This document shows, in pieces, positions 10,301 through 18,106 of a stretch of 50,097 bases of DNA. The stretch spans positions 17,430 to 67,526 of the forward strand of contig DIWB01000040.1 of NCBI GenBank assembly GCA_002428385.1, given 5' to 3'. The translations under genes and the position numbers were made by a program. The notes under the pieces are model-generated. The model had not been told where the DNA came from and made no database searches. It was given only the letters and a program-made list of their open reading frames with translations. The stretch is from Bacteroidales bacterium UBA6117. GTDB lineage: Bacteria; Bacteroidota; Bacteroidia; Bacteroidales; VadinHA17. Each line of letters starts with the position of its first letter. Position 1 is the stretch's first letter.

Positions 10301-10577
10301 CCAGAATATAGCATATCTCAGGCTCAAATCTTTTCAGTTCGGATATAGTTTGCCATCCAATCTCATTTCCAAAATCGGAGCTTCAACTTTAAAAGTATTT
10401 GTTTCAGGTGAAAACCTGTGGACTTACTCCCCTCTTTACAAAATTGTGGGAAAGAGCCATCTGGATGTTGAAAATACAGGACCATCGGATCAATTGTTTA
10501 CCTCGGGCAATGCAGGTGATGGTTATAACTATCCGATGTTAAAAAATGTGACATTCGGCCTGTCAGTAATTTTTTAA
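7365..10577 (+). CDS. SusC/RagA-family TonB-dependent outer-membrane transporter
   Basis: A 1070-residue outer-membrane protein that imports glycan oligomers with energy from TonB. A signal peptide (MKTVLFILLFLASTAVFA) is followed by a carboxypeptidase-D regulatory-like domain (about 20-100, with GTVTDQQGIPLPGATVQIKG and FSFVGY), the SusC box LEEVVVVGYGTQKKANLTGAV (about 98-118), a plug domain (IRGLTSIGQGGSALILIDGVEG) and a long C-terminal beta-barrel ending in an aromatic residue (GLSVIF). Length is normal for the family. The susD partner follows after 22 bases. No ECF sigma or anti-sigma genes and no hybrid two-component regulator are adjacent, so its regulator is not visible. The substrate cannot be inferred from the transporter alone. 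Confidence 0.95.
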   Translation: MKTVLFILLFLASTAVFAQRITVTGTVTDQQGIPLPGATVQIKGTLSGTLTDLSGKFSMEAPGPNAILVFSFVGYAPAEVAIQNQNVINVSLREDIQGLEEVVVVGYGTQKKANLTGAVDQVTSSALENRTMSNLTQGLKGVVPNLNINLLDGKPNQAPSYNIRGLTSIGQGGSALILIDGVEGDPSLLNPNDIENISVLKDAASASIYGARGAFGVVLITTKNPEKGKTNVTYSSNFALRRPIAVPDLVTDGYTFAKMFAESYYNWENTFPAAVNKTLKFSQPYLDELERRATNPLATDKEVEIDPVTGDYVYYASHDKYKELYKDVTTGTEQNLAISGSTQTASFLLTGRLLNQPGLFRYNSDDYKMHNIRAKGAVQVFPWLTIENNSDYSDRSYHNPLNVGEGSGIWRNIGDEGHVLAPLYNPDGTLTMSAAYNVGDFRYGKNGYDMKDRVFRNTTGFISSFFNNKLRFRGDFTLRTSNDNEKRRQVPVPYSNHPGVIAYVGTTTNDLRETRDERQYLATNFFTEYEDTFNGTHYLKVFAGYNYEQSTWERVRIQRNGLIFEDASDLNLALGQSISTSGGWDRWNILGGFGRINYSYKDIYLIEINGRYDGSSKFPANQRFAFFPSYSLGWRISKESFWNVSPKVISDLKLRASYGSLGNGNIASYTYQEQLSISQSGRVLNGVKPQYTRNPSVLPEGLTWETATTLNFGLDLTVLSDRLRFVGDVYVRNTTDMYTIGMTLPAVFGATPPKGNYADLKTTGWEASLSWRDRFDVGSKPFGYELRFTLADSRSKVTKYNNPEKVLSDYYEGMVIGEIWGYETEGFFIDAEDIASHADQSLFKNTSSGANFPGDIKLKDSDLSGKVDYGTNRIGNTGDKKIIGSSAARFTYTFNLNADWHSFFLSAFFQGVGKQQWWPSYEASLFWGQYNRPYNPLPEWQLNNYWTPEQTDAYLPRYVSRLANRSGAMLREAPQTKYLQNIAYLRLKSFQFGYSLPSNLISKIGASTLKVFVSGENLWTYSPLYKIVGKSHLDVENTGPSDQLFTSGNAGDGYNYPMLKNVTFGLSVIF

Positions 10578-10599
10578 TACTATCATTAAATTATTGGTT

Positions 10600-12432
10600 A
10601 TGAAAAAGATATATTGGTTTTCAATCCTGATTACGGCCTTTCTTTCAAGTTGTGAGCTGGAACAACTTCCTGAGGCAAGTGCCTCAAAGGAGGCTGTTTT
10701 TGGCAGTGAGAAGGGCCTGGAGCTTTATGCTAATTCCTTTTATAATATGCTTCCAAGCGGGAGTGACGTTTATCGAACCGAATGCATCACTGATTACGGT
10801 GCCCGACGGGACGCTCCGGCATTTCTGGTCGCCGGATCATACACCCCGACTTCTACCGACATAACAAACGAATCAGCCTATACAAGGGTTTCCCTTGGTG
10901 GTGATGCGAACTGGGTATGGACCTCCTTACGAAATATTAACTATTTCATTGCTAATCTCAATGATCCTGCACTTACTTCTAAAATTTCTGCAGACGTCCG
11001 GATGAATTATCTTGGCCTGGCCAGGTTTTTTAGAGCGTGGTTTTATTTCGAAAAGGTAAAAAGGTATGGAGATGTTCCATGGATAAACAAACCTCTGGAT
11101 GTTAATGACCCTGATCTTAATAAACAAAGGGATCCAAGAACATTGGTAATGGATTCAATTCTGGCTGACCTGAATTATGCTTGTGCCAATATTAAGATGA
11201 CAAGCGATGCTTCACGAAGCCTCGTAACAAAGTATGTCGCTTATGCCTACAAGTCAAGAGTGTGCCTTTTTGAAGGAACCTTCAGAAAATATCATACTGA
11301 ATTAGGACTTTCTGCTACTGCGGGTACCTGGCTGACAGAAGCTGTAAATGCAGCACAGGTTGTGATGGATGAATCAGGCTTTAAAATTTATGAAGGAGCA
11401 GGAACATCTGCATCCTACAGGAGAGTTTTCACGAGCACTGCCCCTGTTGCAGACGAAGTAATGATGGCAAATGTAATGGACCTTTCACTTAGCGTCCTCC
11501 ACACCGCAAACTGGATTTTTACAAGCTCAACAACTGGTATCAGGTTCAATTTTATCAGAACATTTATAAATACTTATCTGAAAACCGATGGCACTCCATT
11601 TACAGAAACCCCCGGTTACGAAACAATGTTGTTCCCGGATGAAGTCAAGGACAGGGATAAAAGATTACAACAAACCATCCGGATGGGCGAGTATATGAGA
11701 CTCAGCGGAGGAACTCTTGTCCCTGCTCCTCCAAACTTTGCTTACTCATATACCGGATATCAGCCTATTAAATGGAGCCTGGATGATACTTATTATGATA
11801 CAAGAGACCTGAATATTAATGCTGTATCTCTTTTCCGTTATGCTGAAGTACTTCTAAACTATGCGGAAGCAAAAGCTGAGCTCGGGACACTTTCTGATGA
11901 AGATTGGGCACTTACTATTGGTAAACTCAGATCAAGGGCAGGAATAATTGGGGGTCTGACAGCCAAGCCGACTGTTGTTGATTTATACCTGACAGAAAAA
12001 TACTTCCCTGACATCGCCGATCCCGTGATACTTGAAATTCGCAGGGAAAGGGCTATTGAACTGTGCATGGAAGGTTTCCGTTTCTACGATCTTATGAGAT
12101 GGAAAAGAGGCGAATTGCTTACTATGGAATGGAATGGAATGTATGTTCCTGAACTAGTGACTCCTATGGACTTAAACGAAGACGGTACCCCCGATGTTGC
12201 CTTTTATCAGGGAGACAAACCATCTCCGGCAGTTCCGGGAGTTTCTTACATTAATGTTTCGGAAACCAGTGGAGGGAAACCTAATTCTCAAAGACTGAAA
12301 AACGGAACCTATGGTGAAATGACCTGGTTGAATACTATTCCAAGAACATGGGAGGATAAGATGTACTTTTATCCGATCCCTGAAGCTGACAGGTTGATGA
12401 ATCCGGAACTGTTGCAGAACCAGGGATGGTAA
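10600..12432 (+). CDS. SusD/RagB-family surface glycan-binding lipoprotein
   Basis: A 610-residue lipoprotein partner of the upstream SusC. The N-terminus MKKIYWFSILITAFLSSCELEQLPEA has a clear lipobox (LSSC). The ATG at 10600 was chosen over an in-frame TTG two codons earlier. Typical SusD features follow: an N-terminal TPR-like region with YFIANL and RAWFYFEKVKRYGDVPWINKPL (about 140-160), and a C-terminal RagB/SusD stretch with LFRYAEVLLNYAEAKAELG, IRRERAIELCMEGFRFYDLMRWKRGE and a closing YFYPIPEADRLMNPELLQNQGW. SusD caps the SusC barrel and binds the glycan at the cell surface. A strong hairpin follows the stop codon. Confidence 0.95.
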   Translation: MKKIYWFSILITAFLSSCELEQLPEASASKEAVFGSEKGLELYANSFYNMLPSGSDVYRTECITDYGARRDAPAFLVAGSYTPTSTDITNESAYTRVSLGGDANWVWTSLRNINYFIANLNDPALTSKISADVRMNYLGLARFFRAWFYFEKVKRYGDVPWINKPLDVNDPDLNKQRDPRTLVMDSILADLNYACANIKMTSDASRSLVTKYVAYAYKSRVCLFEGTFRKYHTELGLSATAGTWLTEAVNAAQVVMDESGFKIYEGAGTSASYRRVFTSTAPVADEVMMANVMDLSLSVLHTANWIFTSSTTGIRFNFIRTFINTYLKTDGTPFTETPGYETMLFPDEVKDRDKRLQQTIRMGEYMRLSGGTLVPAPPNFAYSYTGYQPIKWSLDDTYYDTRDLNINAVSLFRYAEVLLNYAEAKAELGTLSDEDWALTIGKLRSRAGIIGGLTAKPTVVDLYLTEKYFPDIADPVILEIRRERAIELCMEGFRFYDLMRWKRGELLTMEWNGMYVPELVTPMDLNEDGTPDVAFYQGDKPSPAVPGVSYINVSETSGGKPNSQRLKNGTYGEMTWLNTIPRTWEDKMYFYPIPEADRLMNPELLQNQGW

Positions 12433-12458
12433 TGTAAAGTTTAAATTGAAGTAATCCT

Positions 12459-12492
12459 GAAGCTCCTTTTAATTCACTTTAAAAGGAGCTTC
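12459..12492. terminator. Shared hairpin between convergent genes, stop codon in its loop
   Basis: A perfect 14-base inverted repeat (arms 12459-12472 and 12479-12492, GAAGCTCCTTTTAA and its complement) encloses a 6-base loop. It lies after susD and overlaps the 3' end of the converging nucleotidase gene: the TGA stop (12474-12476) is in the loop and one arm encodes the last residues GKLLLK. Neither strand has a long T-run after the stem, though the stem itself is T/A-rich near the loop. A bidirectional transcription end or an mRNA 3'-end protector is the likely role. Confidence 0.6.
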
Positions 12493-12995
12493 CCAATTTC
12501 CTGCCAGTCATTGACCCGCATATGCCTCGTTTCCATTACCAATTTGTTGTGAGGCTGAGTGAACAGTATCGTCACGCCGTCGAAGTTGTCGAGGTTTTTA
12601 AAATGGTCATCGATCATAATATCGGCTTTTATCATATTCTTATCGCCGCAAAAGACTATCTGTTTCCAGGATATGAAAGGAAAGTTTTCGTGGATCCACA
12701 TCTGCTTGTCTGTCATGCTTTCAGGAAATTCAGTTGCAAGCGATCCGATTATTATTTCATATTTGTCATTTAGCCGGCTGAGGACCTCCCGGCTGTCTTT
12801 CATGACGGGAAGACTGCGAAAAAAACCCGGAGTGTTCACCCATCGGCGCTGGTTAACGAAAGCCTCAGCTTCAAGTTTACCCTCAATGTCGCTGAATGTC
12901 AGCTTTTCACCGGTCTCTTTTTCGTGAAGTTCAAAAAAGACCGGGTAATTATCAACAAGGACACCATCCATGTCCACAAGTATCCGTTTCTTCAT
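12474..12995 (-). CDS. HAD-family 5'(3')-deoxyribonucleotidase-like protein
   Basis: A 173-residue cytoplasmic protein of the 5' nucleotidase C (NT5C) type. The N-terminus KKRILVDMDGVLVDNYPVFF carries the HAD motif I DMDGV (8-12) with nucleophile and acid/base Asp residues; the second and third motifs appear as IIGSLATEFPES (in which Ser replaces the usual Thr context) and the acidic DIMIDDHFKNL near residue 130. Members dephosphorylate deoxynucleoside monophosphates, though many bacterial homologues are uncharacterised. It converges on susD and shares a hairpin with it. It is unrelated in function to its neighbours. Confidence 0.85.
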   Translation of the reverse strand: MKKRILVDMDGVLVDNYPVFFELHEKETGEKLTFSDIEGKLEAEAFVNQRRWVNTPGFFRSLPVMKDSREVLSRLNDKYEIIIGSLATEFPESMTDKQMWIHENFPFISWKQIVFCGDKNMIKADIMIDDHFKNLDNFDGVTILFTQPHNKLVMETRHMRVNDWQEIGKLLLK

Positions 12996-13170
12996 TCTTT
13001 CTCTCCTGCCGGCATCGTTTCCGGACCATAAATCTTTAATCGCCGGCTGATTTTATGTTTAAAGGCCTGAATGTAAAAAAAGGAAGCTTATATTAGCCAA
13101 ACTAAGTTCTATTTATTTTACATTTACCTGATATTAACTTCAGATCATTATATAAACAATTTCTGATACT

Positions 13171-14502
13171 ATGACAACACGCAGAGAATTCATTCAGAAA
13201 ACAGCGCTTGGAGCAGCCGGTCTTACACTGGGCGCCAGGAGCTATTCCCGTGTTCCGGGAGCAAACGACAGGATCCGGGTAGGGATAGTAGGCTACTCAG
13301 ACAGGTTCAGGGGTGCACTTTCACCAGCATTCCTGTCACTTGCAAAAGAATTGAATTTTGAATTTACAGCAATCTCCGATCTGTGGAGCAAGCGCAGGGA
13401 AGATGCTGATGCCTTTTACAAAGCTCAGGGGATCAGTCTCAGGCTTGCCAGGAACAACGAAGAGCTTTACGGCAAGGATGATACGGATGCAGTGTTTATA
13501 AGCACGGCCGATTTCCAGCATGCTCTTCATTGTGCAGAAGCCGTTGAGGCCGGAAGAGACGCCTACGTAGAAAAACCATTTGCCGAAACCATGGCCGACG
13601 CGAGAGTTGCACTCAAAGCGGTGCAGAAAACTGGAAAAATCGTCCAGATTGGTTCACAGAGGAGAAGCGCAGGCAACTATATTGCTGCTAACGAGTATAT
13701 AAATTCGGGGAAATTCGGCAAGATAGTGATGGTTGAAATGACATGGAACGTGAATCAGCCGGGAAGGTGGAGAAGGCCCGGAGTGGTTCCGACGCTGAAA
13801 GAAGCGGATACCGACTGGAAACGTTACCAGATGAACCGTCCTGCAGCAGCTTTTGATCCGAGAAAATATCTTGAGTTCAGGCTCTTCTGGCCTTATTCAT
13901 CAGGTATTCCCGGTCAGTGGATGGCTCACCAGATCGATACTGTTCACTGGTTCACAAAACTGGCCCATCCGAGAAGCGTTGCAGCCAACGGTGGTATTTA
14001 CCTTTGGAAAGACGGCCGTACCAACTTCGATACGATGACCGCGGTCTTTGATTACGGCGATCCGGCTGATCCGAATTCAGGATTCCAGGTTGTTTATTCA
14101 TCGAGATTCACAAACGGCGCCGGTGGCACCAAGGAACTGTATTACTCAAACGGAGGTATGATGAACCTCGATACAAACAAGGTTACTCCCGAGGGCGGAT
14201 TAAGCGCGAGGGAGGCACAGGCCATGGGAATGCAGGCAAACCTTCTTGAACCCTTCGAGCTTCCTTCAATAAGAGTTGAGACTGCAGCCAATACAGGCGG
14301 CGATCCCATGACAACTGCTCATGTGAGAAACTGGATGGAATGTGTGCGCAGCCGTAAGAAGCCGAATGCCGACGTTGTTGCCGGATATAATCATTCGATA
14401 GCAAACATAATGTGTACCGCGGGTCTGAGAACAGGGGAGAAAGCTACTTTCGACGAGGCTACCCAGGAAGTAATGGCCGGTGGTAAAGTATTTCAATATT
14501 AA
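13171..14502 (+). CDS. Tat-exported Gfo/Idh/MocA-family oxidoreductase
   Basis: A 443-residue NAD(P)-dependent sugar or cyclitol oxidoreductase relative. The N-terminus TTRREFIQKTALGAAGLTLGA is a twin-arginine signal, so the folded enzyme, with bound cofactor, is probably exported to the periplasm. The Rossmann start RVGIVGYSDRFRGA lies at about 36-48 and the family's EKP motif at 134-136 (VEKPFAETMADARVAL). The C-terminal part contains the dimer/substrate domain with MAHQIDTVHWF. It is followed after 4 bases by the DUF6807 gene, so the two are surely co-transcribed. The substrate is unknown; exported Gfo/Idh proteins in Bacteroidota are often linked to sugar oxidation or keto-sugar chemistry. 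Confidence 0.92.
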   Translation: MTTRREFIQKTALGAAGLTLGARSYSRVPGANDRIRVGIVGYSDRFRGALSPAFLSLAKELNFEFTAISDLWSKRREDADAFYKAQGISLRLARNNEELYGKDDTDAVFISTADFQHALHCAEAVEAGRDAYVEKPFAETMADARVALKAVQKTGKIVQIGSQRRSAGNYIAANEYINSGKFGKIVMVEMTWNVNQPGRWRRPGVVPTLKEADTDWKRYQMNRPAAAFDPRKYLEFRLFWPYSSGIPGQWMAHQIDTVHWFTKLAHPRSVAANGGIYLWKDGRTNFDTMTAVFDYGDPADPNSGFQVVYSSRFTNGAGGTKELYYSNGGMMNLDTNKVTPEGGLSAREAQAMGMQANLLEPFELPSIRVETAANTGGDPMTTAHVRNWMECVRSRKKPNADVVAGYNHSIANIMCTAGLRTGEKATFDEATQEVMAGGKVFQY

Positions 14503-14506
14503 TTGA

Positions 14507-15598
14507 ATGGGCATGAAGATAAAAGTGAAAAGATCACGTATTCCGGGCCTTCTGGCAACATTTTTTCTGGCCAAGGCGCTGATACTCGCTACCAGCCTCG
14601 CAATAGTTGCACAGTCGCCGGCAGAGAAGGGAGTTCGCTTCGAAAAGGTGAACGACCAGAACAAAGTGGATGTCTATATTGACGGTTCACTGTTCACTTC
14701 ATTCCGCTACCCTGCCGATCTGGAGAAACCTTTCCTGTACCCTGTTTATGCTTCAAACGGCTCCGTTTTAACCCGGGGATACCCGATTGAGCCAAGAAAA
14801 GGCGAAAGGATCGATCATCCTCACCAGATAGGCTTGTGGTTCAATCATGGCAGCATCAACGGACTCGATTTCTGGAACAATTCGTCTGCAATCCCGGCCG
14901 ACAAAAAGGATTCTTACGGACATATTACGGTACAGAAATTTGTAAGGGCCGACAACGGGAAAAAAGGAGTTCTTGAGCTGGTGTCGGAGTGGAAGGATAA
15001 CAAGGGAAATACAATACTTCTCGAGAATACCAGGTACGTCTTCTCAGGCGACGCGGCTTCAAGAACAATGGATCATATTTCAACCCTGACTGCCGTTAAT
15101 GGTCCGGTGACAATTGCCGACAACAAGGAGGGACTTTTTGCAATCAGGGTCGACCGTGCCTTTGAGATGCCTTCCACTGAATCGCTGATCTTCACCGACG
15201 ATAAGGGCAATCCCACCACCGTCAGGGCAACGGATAACACCGGTGTTACGGGGATGTATACTTCGAGCCAGGGGCTTAAAGGTGACGCGGTCTGGGGAAC
15301 CAGGAACGACTGGGTGCTGCTTTCGGGTACGAAGGATAACACCCTGATCACCTTCGGAATATTCGATCACCCCGATAACCCGGGGTACCCTGCCTACGCT
15401 CATGCGAGGGGTTACGGCCTCTTTTCGGTTAACAACCTCGGACAGAATTCCTATGATCCCGAACAGGAAAAGATGGAATGGAAACTGCCTAAAGGGGAAT
15501 CACTGACCCTCCGTCACAGGTTTTATGTAAAAGCAGGAACAGAACTGACAGCCAAAGAGGCAAACAAGGTATTCAAAAAATTCTCAAAACTGTATTAA
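14507..15598 (+). CDS. DUF6807 (PmoA-like) exported protein
   Basis: A 363-residue protein with an N-terminal signal segment (about 10-36, ending AIVAQS). The body shows the conserved features of the DUF6807/PmoA-like family: RKGERIDHPHQIGLWFNHGSINGLDFW (about 99-125) with clustered His residues, and a C-terminal HRFYVKAG. The name PmoA in some databases refers to methane oxygenase and is misleading here. Proteins of this family sit beside Gfo/Idh oxidoreductases in Bacteroidota and Planctomycetota sugar loci, as it does here with a 4-base gap, but their reaction is not known to me. It may act on or bind a sugar in the periplasm. Confidence 0.85.
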   Translation: MGMKIKVKRSRIPGLLATFFLAKALILATSLAIVAQSPAEKGVRFEKVNDQNKVDVYIDGSLFTSFRYPADLEKPFLYPVYASNGSVLTRGYPIEPRKGERIDHPHQIGLWFNHGSINGLDFWNNSSAIPADKKDSYGHITVQKFVRADNGKKGVLELVSEWKDNKGNTILLENTRYVFSGDAASRTMDHISTLTAVNGPVTIADNKEGLFAIRVDRAFEMPSTESLIFTDDKGNPTTVRATDNTGVTGMYTSSQGLKGDAVWGTRNDWVLLSGTKDNTLITFGIFDHPDNPGYPAYAHARGYGLFSVNNLGQNSYDPEQEKMEWKLPKGESLTLRHRFYVKAGTELTAKEANKVFKKFSKLY

Positions 15599-15666
15599 CC
15601 CCCCAACCCCCCTGCCTTGCTCCGCCAAAGTCCCGAATACCCGGGACGAAGGCGAAGAAGGGGGCT
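15599..15666. repeat. GC-rich palindromic intergenic element
   Basis: Between the DUF6807 stop and the NIPSNAP gene lies a nested inverted repeat: CCCCCC (15607-15612) opposite GGGGG (15660-15664), CGCC (623-626 of that block) opposite GGCG (15651-15654), and an inner perfect stem GTCCCG/CGGGAC (15630-15635 and 15642-15647). It differs in composition from both neighbours. It may be a terminator or attenuating hairpin, or a dispersed palindromic repeat. Confidence 0.55.
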
Positions 15667-15680
15667 AAAAACAAAACACC

Positions 15681-16481
15681 ATGAAAAAAATCAATTTGTC
15701 AAGTATTATTTTTGCCCTGGCTATACTGTTAGTATTTTCGTTTTCTGCAACTGCATTCGCTGCCCCGCCCGATAAGCAGATGTTCTATGAACTCAAGATC
15801 TACCGTCTGACTGATCCGGGCAAAAATGCCGTTTTCGACAGATTCCTGAAAGATGCCTATATCCCGGCAATGCACAGGGCAGGCATACCTACAGTAGGCG
15901 TCTTCAAACCTGTTGAAACGGATACTGCTTTCGGGAAAATGGTTTATGTATTCGTTCCTTATAAAACCATCGAACAGTTCGATCAGGTTTTTACCAAACT
16001 TGAAGGCGATGCCGTTTACAAAGAGGCAGGAAAGGAGTTTCTTGATGCACCTTATAACGATCCACCCTTCTCAAGGTATGAAAGTGTTTTAATGAAAGCC
16101 TTCGCATTTATGCCGGAATTCAGACCGCCTTCATTTTCAACGCCAAAGTCGGAAAGAATTTATGAGCTGAGGAGCTATGGAAGCTGGACTGAAGAAAAAG
16201 CGACCAGGAAGATCCATATGTTCAATGAAGGCGGAGAAATGGCAGTGTTCGAAGAGGTAGGTTCAAAAGCTGCTTTCTACGGACAGGTTGTTGTTGGAAG
16301 CCAGAGACCACGGCTTATGTACATGACTACTTATGAGAATATGGAGTCGCAGAAAGAACATTGGGCAGCCTTTTCAAAGCACCCCGCCTGGCAGGCCATG
16401 AGAGTGAAAGAGGAATATGCAAACACTGTAATCAAAGCTCTTCCATACCTTCTTCATCCGACTGACTATTCTGATTTTTAG
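15681..16481 (+). CDS. NIPSNAP-family exported protein (two ferredoxin-like repeats)
   Basis: A 266-residue protein with a signal peptide (about 8-28, ending ATAFAA). Two tandem NIPSNAP-type alpha/beta modules are visible: the first opens MFYELKIYRLTDPGKNAVFD at about 35, the second opens RIYELRSYGSWTEEKATRKI at about 161. The family is related to dimeric alpha-beta barrel proteins; its biochemical role is unsettled. It is probably the third gene of the plus-strand unit with the Gfo/Idh and DUF6807 genes, although a palindromic element separates it. A strong bidirectional terminator follows. Confidence 0.85.
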   Translation: MKKINLSSIIFALAILLVFSFSATAFAAPPDKQMFYELKIYRLTDPGKNAVFDRFLKDAYIPAMHRAGIPTVGVFKPVETDTAFGKMVYVFVPYKTIEQFDQVFTKLEGDAVYKEAGKEFLDAPYNDPPFSRYESVLMKAFAFMPEFRPPSFSTPKSERIYELRSYGSWTEEKATRKIHMFNEGGEMAVFEEVGSKAAFYGQVVVGSQRPRLMYMTTYENMESQKEHWAAFSKHPAWQAMRVKEEYANTVIKALPYLLHPTDYSDF

Positions 16482-16500
16482 CATATTATTGATAAAAAAC

Positions 16501-16549
16501 AGCGTGATCTGAGCTGTCTTGTTACAGCCTTCAGATCACGCTTTGTTTT
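16501..16549. terminator. Bidirectional intrinsic terminator between the NIPSNAP gene and trpB2
   Basis: A 12-base perfect stem (AGCGTGATCTGA at 16501-16512 with its complement at 16531-16542) encloses a second 5-base stem GCTGT/ACAGC. On the plus strand it is followed by TTGTTTTG and on the minus strand by GTTTTTTATC. It lies between two converging genes and can serve both. Confidence 0.85.
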
Positions 16550-16576
16550 GTCAGATTCTATATTCTGTATTATCTC

Positions 16577-17938
16577 TCAATCGGGGAAATTAAGCTGTGA
16601 TATTGCCACTTCTACCTCTTCATCGGTAAGTTCATGGTCGGGCAGGTTGTTTTCGTAATATTTCTGATAAGCAGTAATATCAAAATGCCCGTGCCCGCTG
16701 AGGTTGAATAAAATTGTCCTGGGTGTGCCTTCAATATCAGCTTTACGGGCTTCATCAAGTGCTCCGGCGATTGCATAAGATGATTCGGGAGCGGGCAGGA
16801 TGCCCTCGGTTTTTGCAAAAAGAACCGCACCTTCAAAGCATTCCCTCTGCATCTTGGCCTTTGCCTCGACCAGGCCGTCCTTTTTAAGCTGGCTAACCAG
16901 TACTCCGGCGCCATGATAACGTAATCCGCCGGCGTGGATCTTTTCCGGGATGTAATTGTGCCCCAGGGTGTACATCGGGAGCAGCGGGGTGAATCCGGCT
17001 GAGTCCCCGAAGTCGTACATGAATTTACCCTTTGTCAGTTTCGGACACGATGAGGGTTCGATTGCAAGAAGACGGGTCTTTTTACCGTTTACGAGGTTTT
17101 CCCTGAGGAAGGGGAATGCAATTCCGGAGAAGTTAGATCCGCCTCCGAAACAACCTATAACAACATCGGGATAGTCATCGGTCTTTGACATCTGGATCAG
17201 GGCCTCCTGGCCGATAATAGTCTGATGAAGTATAACATGGTTCAGAACACTTCCAAGTGAATACTTTGTGTAGGGATCCTGTACGGCAATCTCCATAGCT
17301 TCGGCAATGGCTATTCCAAGACTGCCCGGTGAATCGGGATACATCTCAAGAACATTTCTGCCAGTTTCAGTAAGATTGCTTGGAGAAGCTACCACCTTGG
17401 CATTGTAGGCGTTCATCATTATCTTGCGCCCGGGCTTCTGGTTGTAGCTGACCTTTACCATAAACACCAGCAGCTCGAGACCGAAATGGTTGCATGCGTA
17501 ACTCATGGCGCATCCCCACTGTCCGGCTCCCGTTTCGGTTGTGATCCTCTTTATCCCTTCTTTCTTATTATAGTATGCCTGTGCAATTGCAGTGTTTGCC
17601 TTGTGTGATCCGGAATAGTTGCCTCCTTCGTATTTGTAGTAGATCTTGCTCCGGGTACCGAGAGCCTTCTCCAGGTTATAGGCGCGGAACATGGGAGATG
17701 GACGGTAAGTTCTGTAGAGATCCGCGACTTCCTCAGGAATGTCGATGTACCTTTCGGTTGACACTTCCTGTTTGATAAGCTCCATGGGGAAGACAGCAGC
17801 CAGGGCCTCGGGACCGATTGGCTGGCGGGTTTTCGGATCAAGAGGCGGCAATGGTTTGTTTGGCATGTCGGCAGCTATGTTATACCATTGACGCGGCATT
17901 TCTTTGTCGGTTAGCAGGATTTTAGAATTTTTTTTCAT
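16577..17938 (-). CDS. trpB: Tryptophan synthase beta chain, TrpB2 type
   Basis: A 453-residue PLP enzyme of the TrpB2 group, which is longer than canonical TrpB. It condenses indole (or a related donor) with serine. The PLP lysine lies in GNYSGSHKANTAIAQ, and the phosphate-binding loop is GCFGGGSNFSG. The ATG at 17938 (MKKNSKILL) was chosen; an open frame extends 21 codons further upstream but that part is the attenuator hairpin and A-rich spacer. No trpA or other trp genes adjoin it. It has its own leader peptide with two Trp codons and a terminator immediately upstream, which supports control by tryptophan and a genuine role in Trp synthesis or salvage. It ends at a bidirectional terminator. 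Confidence 0.93.
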   Translation of the reverse strand: MKKNSKILLTDKEMPRQWYNIAADMPNKPLPPLDPKTRQPIGPEALAAVFPMELIKQEVSTERYIDIPEEVADLYRTYRPSPMFRAYNLEKALGTRSKIYYKYEGGNYSGSHKANTAIAQAYYNKKEGIKRITTETGAGQWGCAMSYACNHFGLELLVFMVKVSYNQKPGRKIMMNAYNAKVVASPSNLTETGRNVLEMYPDSPGSLGIAIAEAMEIAVQDPYTKYSLGSVLNHVILHQTIIGQEALIQMSKTDDYPDVVIGCFGGGSNFSGIAFPFLRENLVNGKKTRLLAIEPSSCPKLTKGKFMYDFGDSAGFTPLLPMYTLGHNYIPEKIHAGGLRYHGAGVLVSQLKKDGLVEAKAKMQRECFEGAVLFAKTEGILPAPESSYAIAGALDEARKADIEGTPRTILFNLSGHGHFDITAYQKYYENNLPDHELTDEEVEVAISQLNFPD

Positions 17939-17975
17939 TGGTTCAATTATTAAGTGGTTAATAGAATTTTGCAAA

Positions 17976-18007
17976 CAAAAAAGGCATGCTGTGAACAGCA
18001 TGCCTTT
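17976..18007 (-). terminator. trp attenuator terminator, with competing antiterminator
   Basis: On the minus strand a 12-base perfect stem (18007-17996 with 17991-17980; GGCATGC core, loop TTCA) is followed by TTTTTT, a textbook intrinsic terminator. It ends about 38 bases before the trpB2 ATG. The 8 bases GCTGTGAA just after the leader stop (18050-18043) are exactly complementary to TTCACAGC (17995-17988), which is the loop plus the first four bases of the 3' arm, so the two structures exclude each other. The hairpin is seen directly; the antiterminator is inferred. Confidence 0.85.
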
Positions 18008-18050
18008 ACGGATAATATCCTATGGATTATATAACGGCCTTATTCACAGC

Positions 18051-18101
18051 TTAATTATTCGAGCTGCGCCAGGACCAGATATACAATGCACTGATTTTCA
18101 T
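18051..18101 (-). CDS. trp leader peptide (attenuator), Trp-Ser-Trp
   Basis: The minus strand encodes a 16-residue peptide, MKISALYIWSWRSSNN, with Trp at codons 9 and 11. It stops 43 bases before the terminator hairpin. A ribosome stalled for charged tRNA-Trp at these codons would leave the base stretch after the stop free to pair with the terminator; one that reaches the stop would cover it. The length, position, Trp density and downstream structures together make a leader peptide the best reading. It parallels enteric trpL, though the sequence is unrelated. It lies outside any annotated ORF of normal length. Confidence 0.85.
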   Translation of the reverse strand: MKISALYIWSWRSSNN

Positions 18102-18106
18102 CGGGT

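Noticed and set aside
17939..18001. 21-codon N-terminal extension of trpB2
   Set aside because: It would encode the attenuator hairpin and spacer; TrpB2 proteins start at the position of the ATG at 17938.
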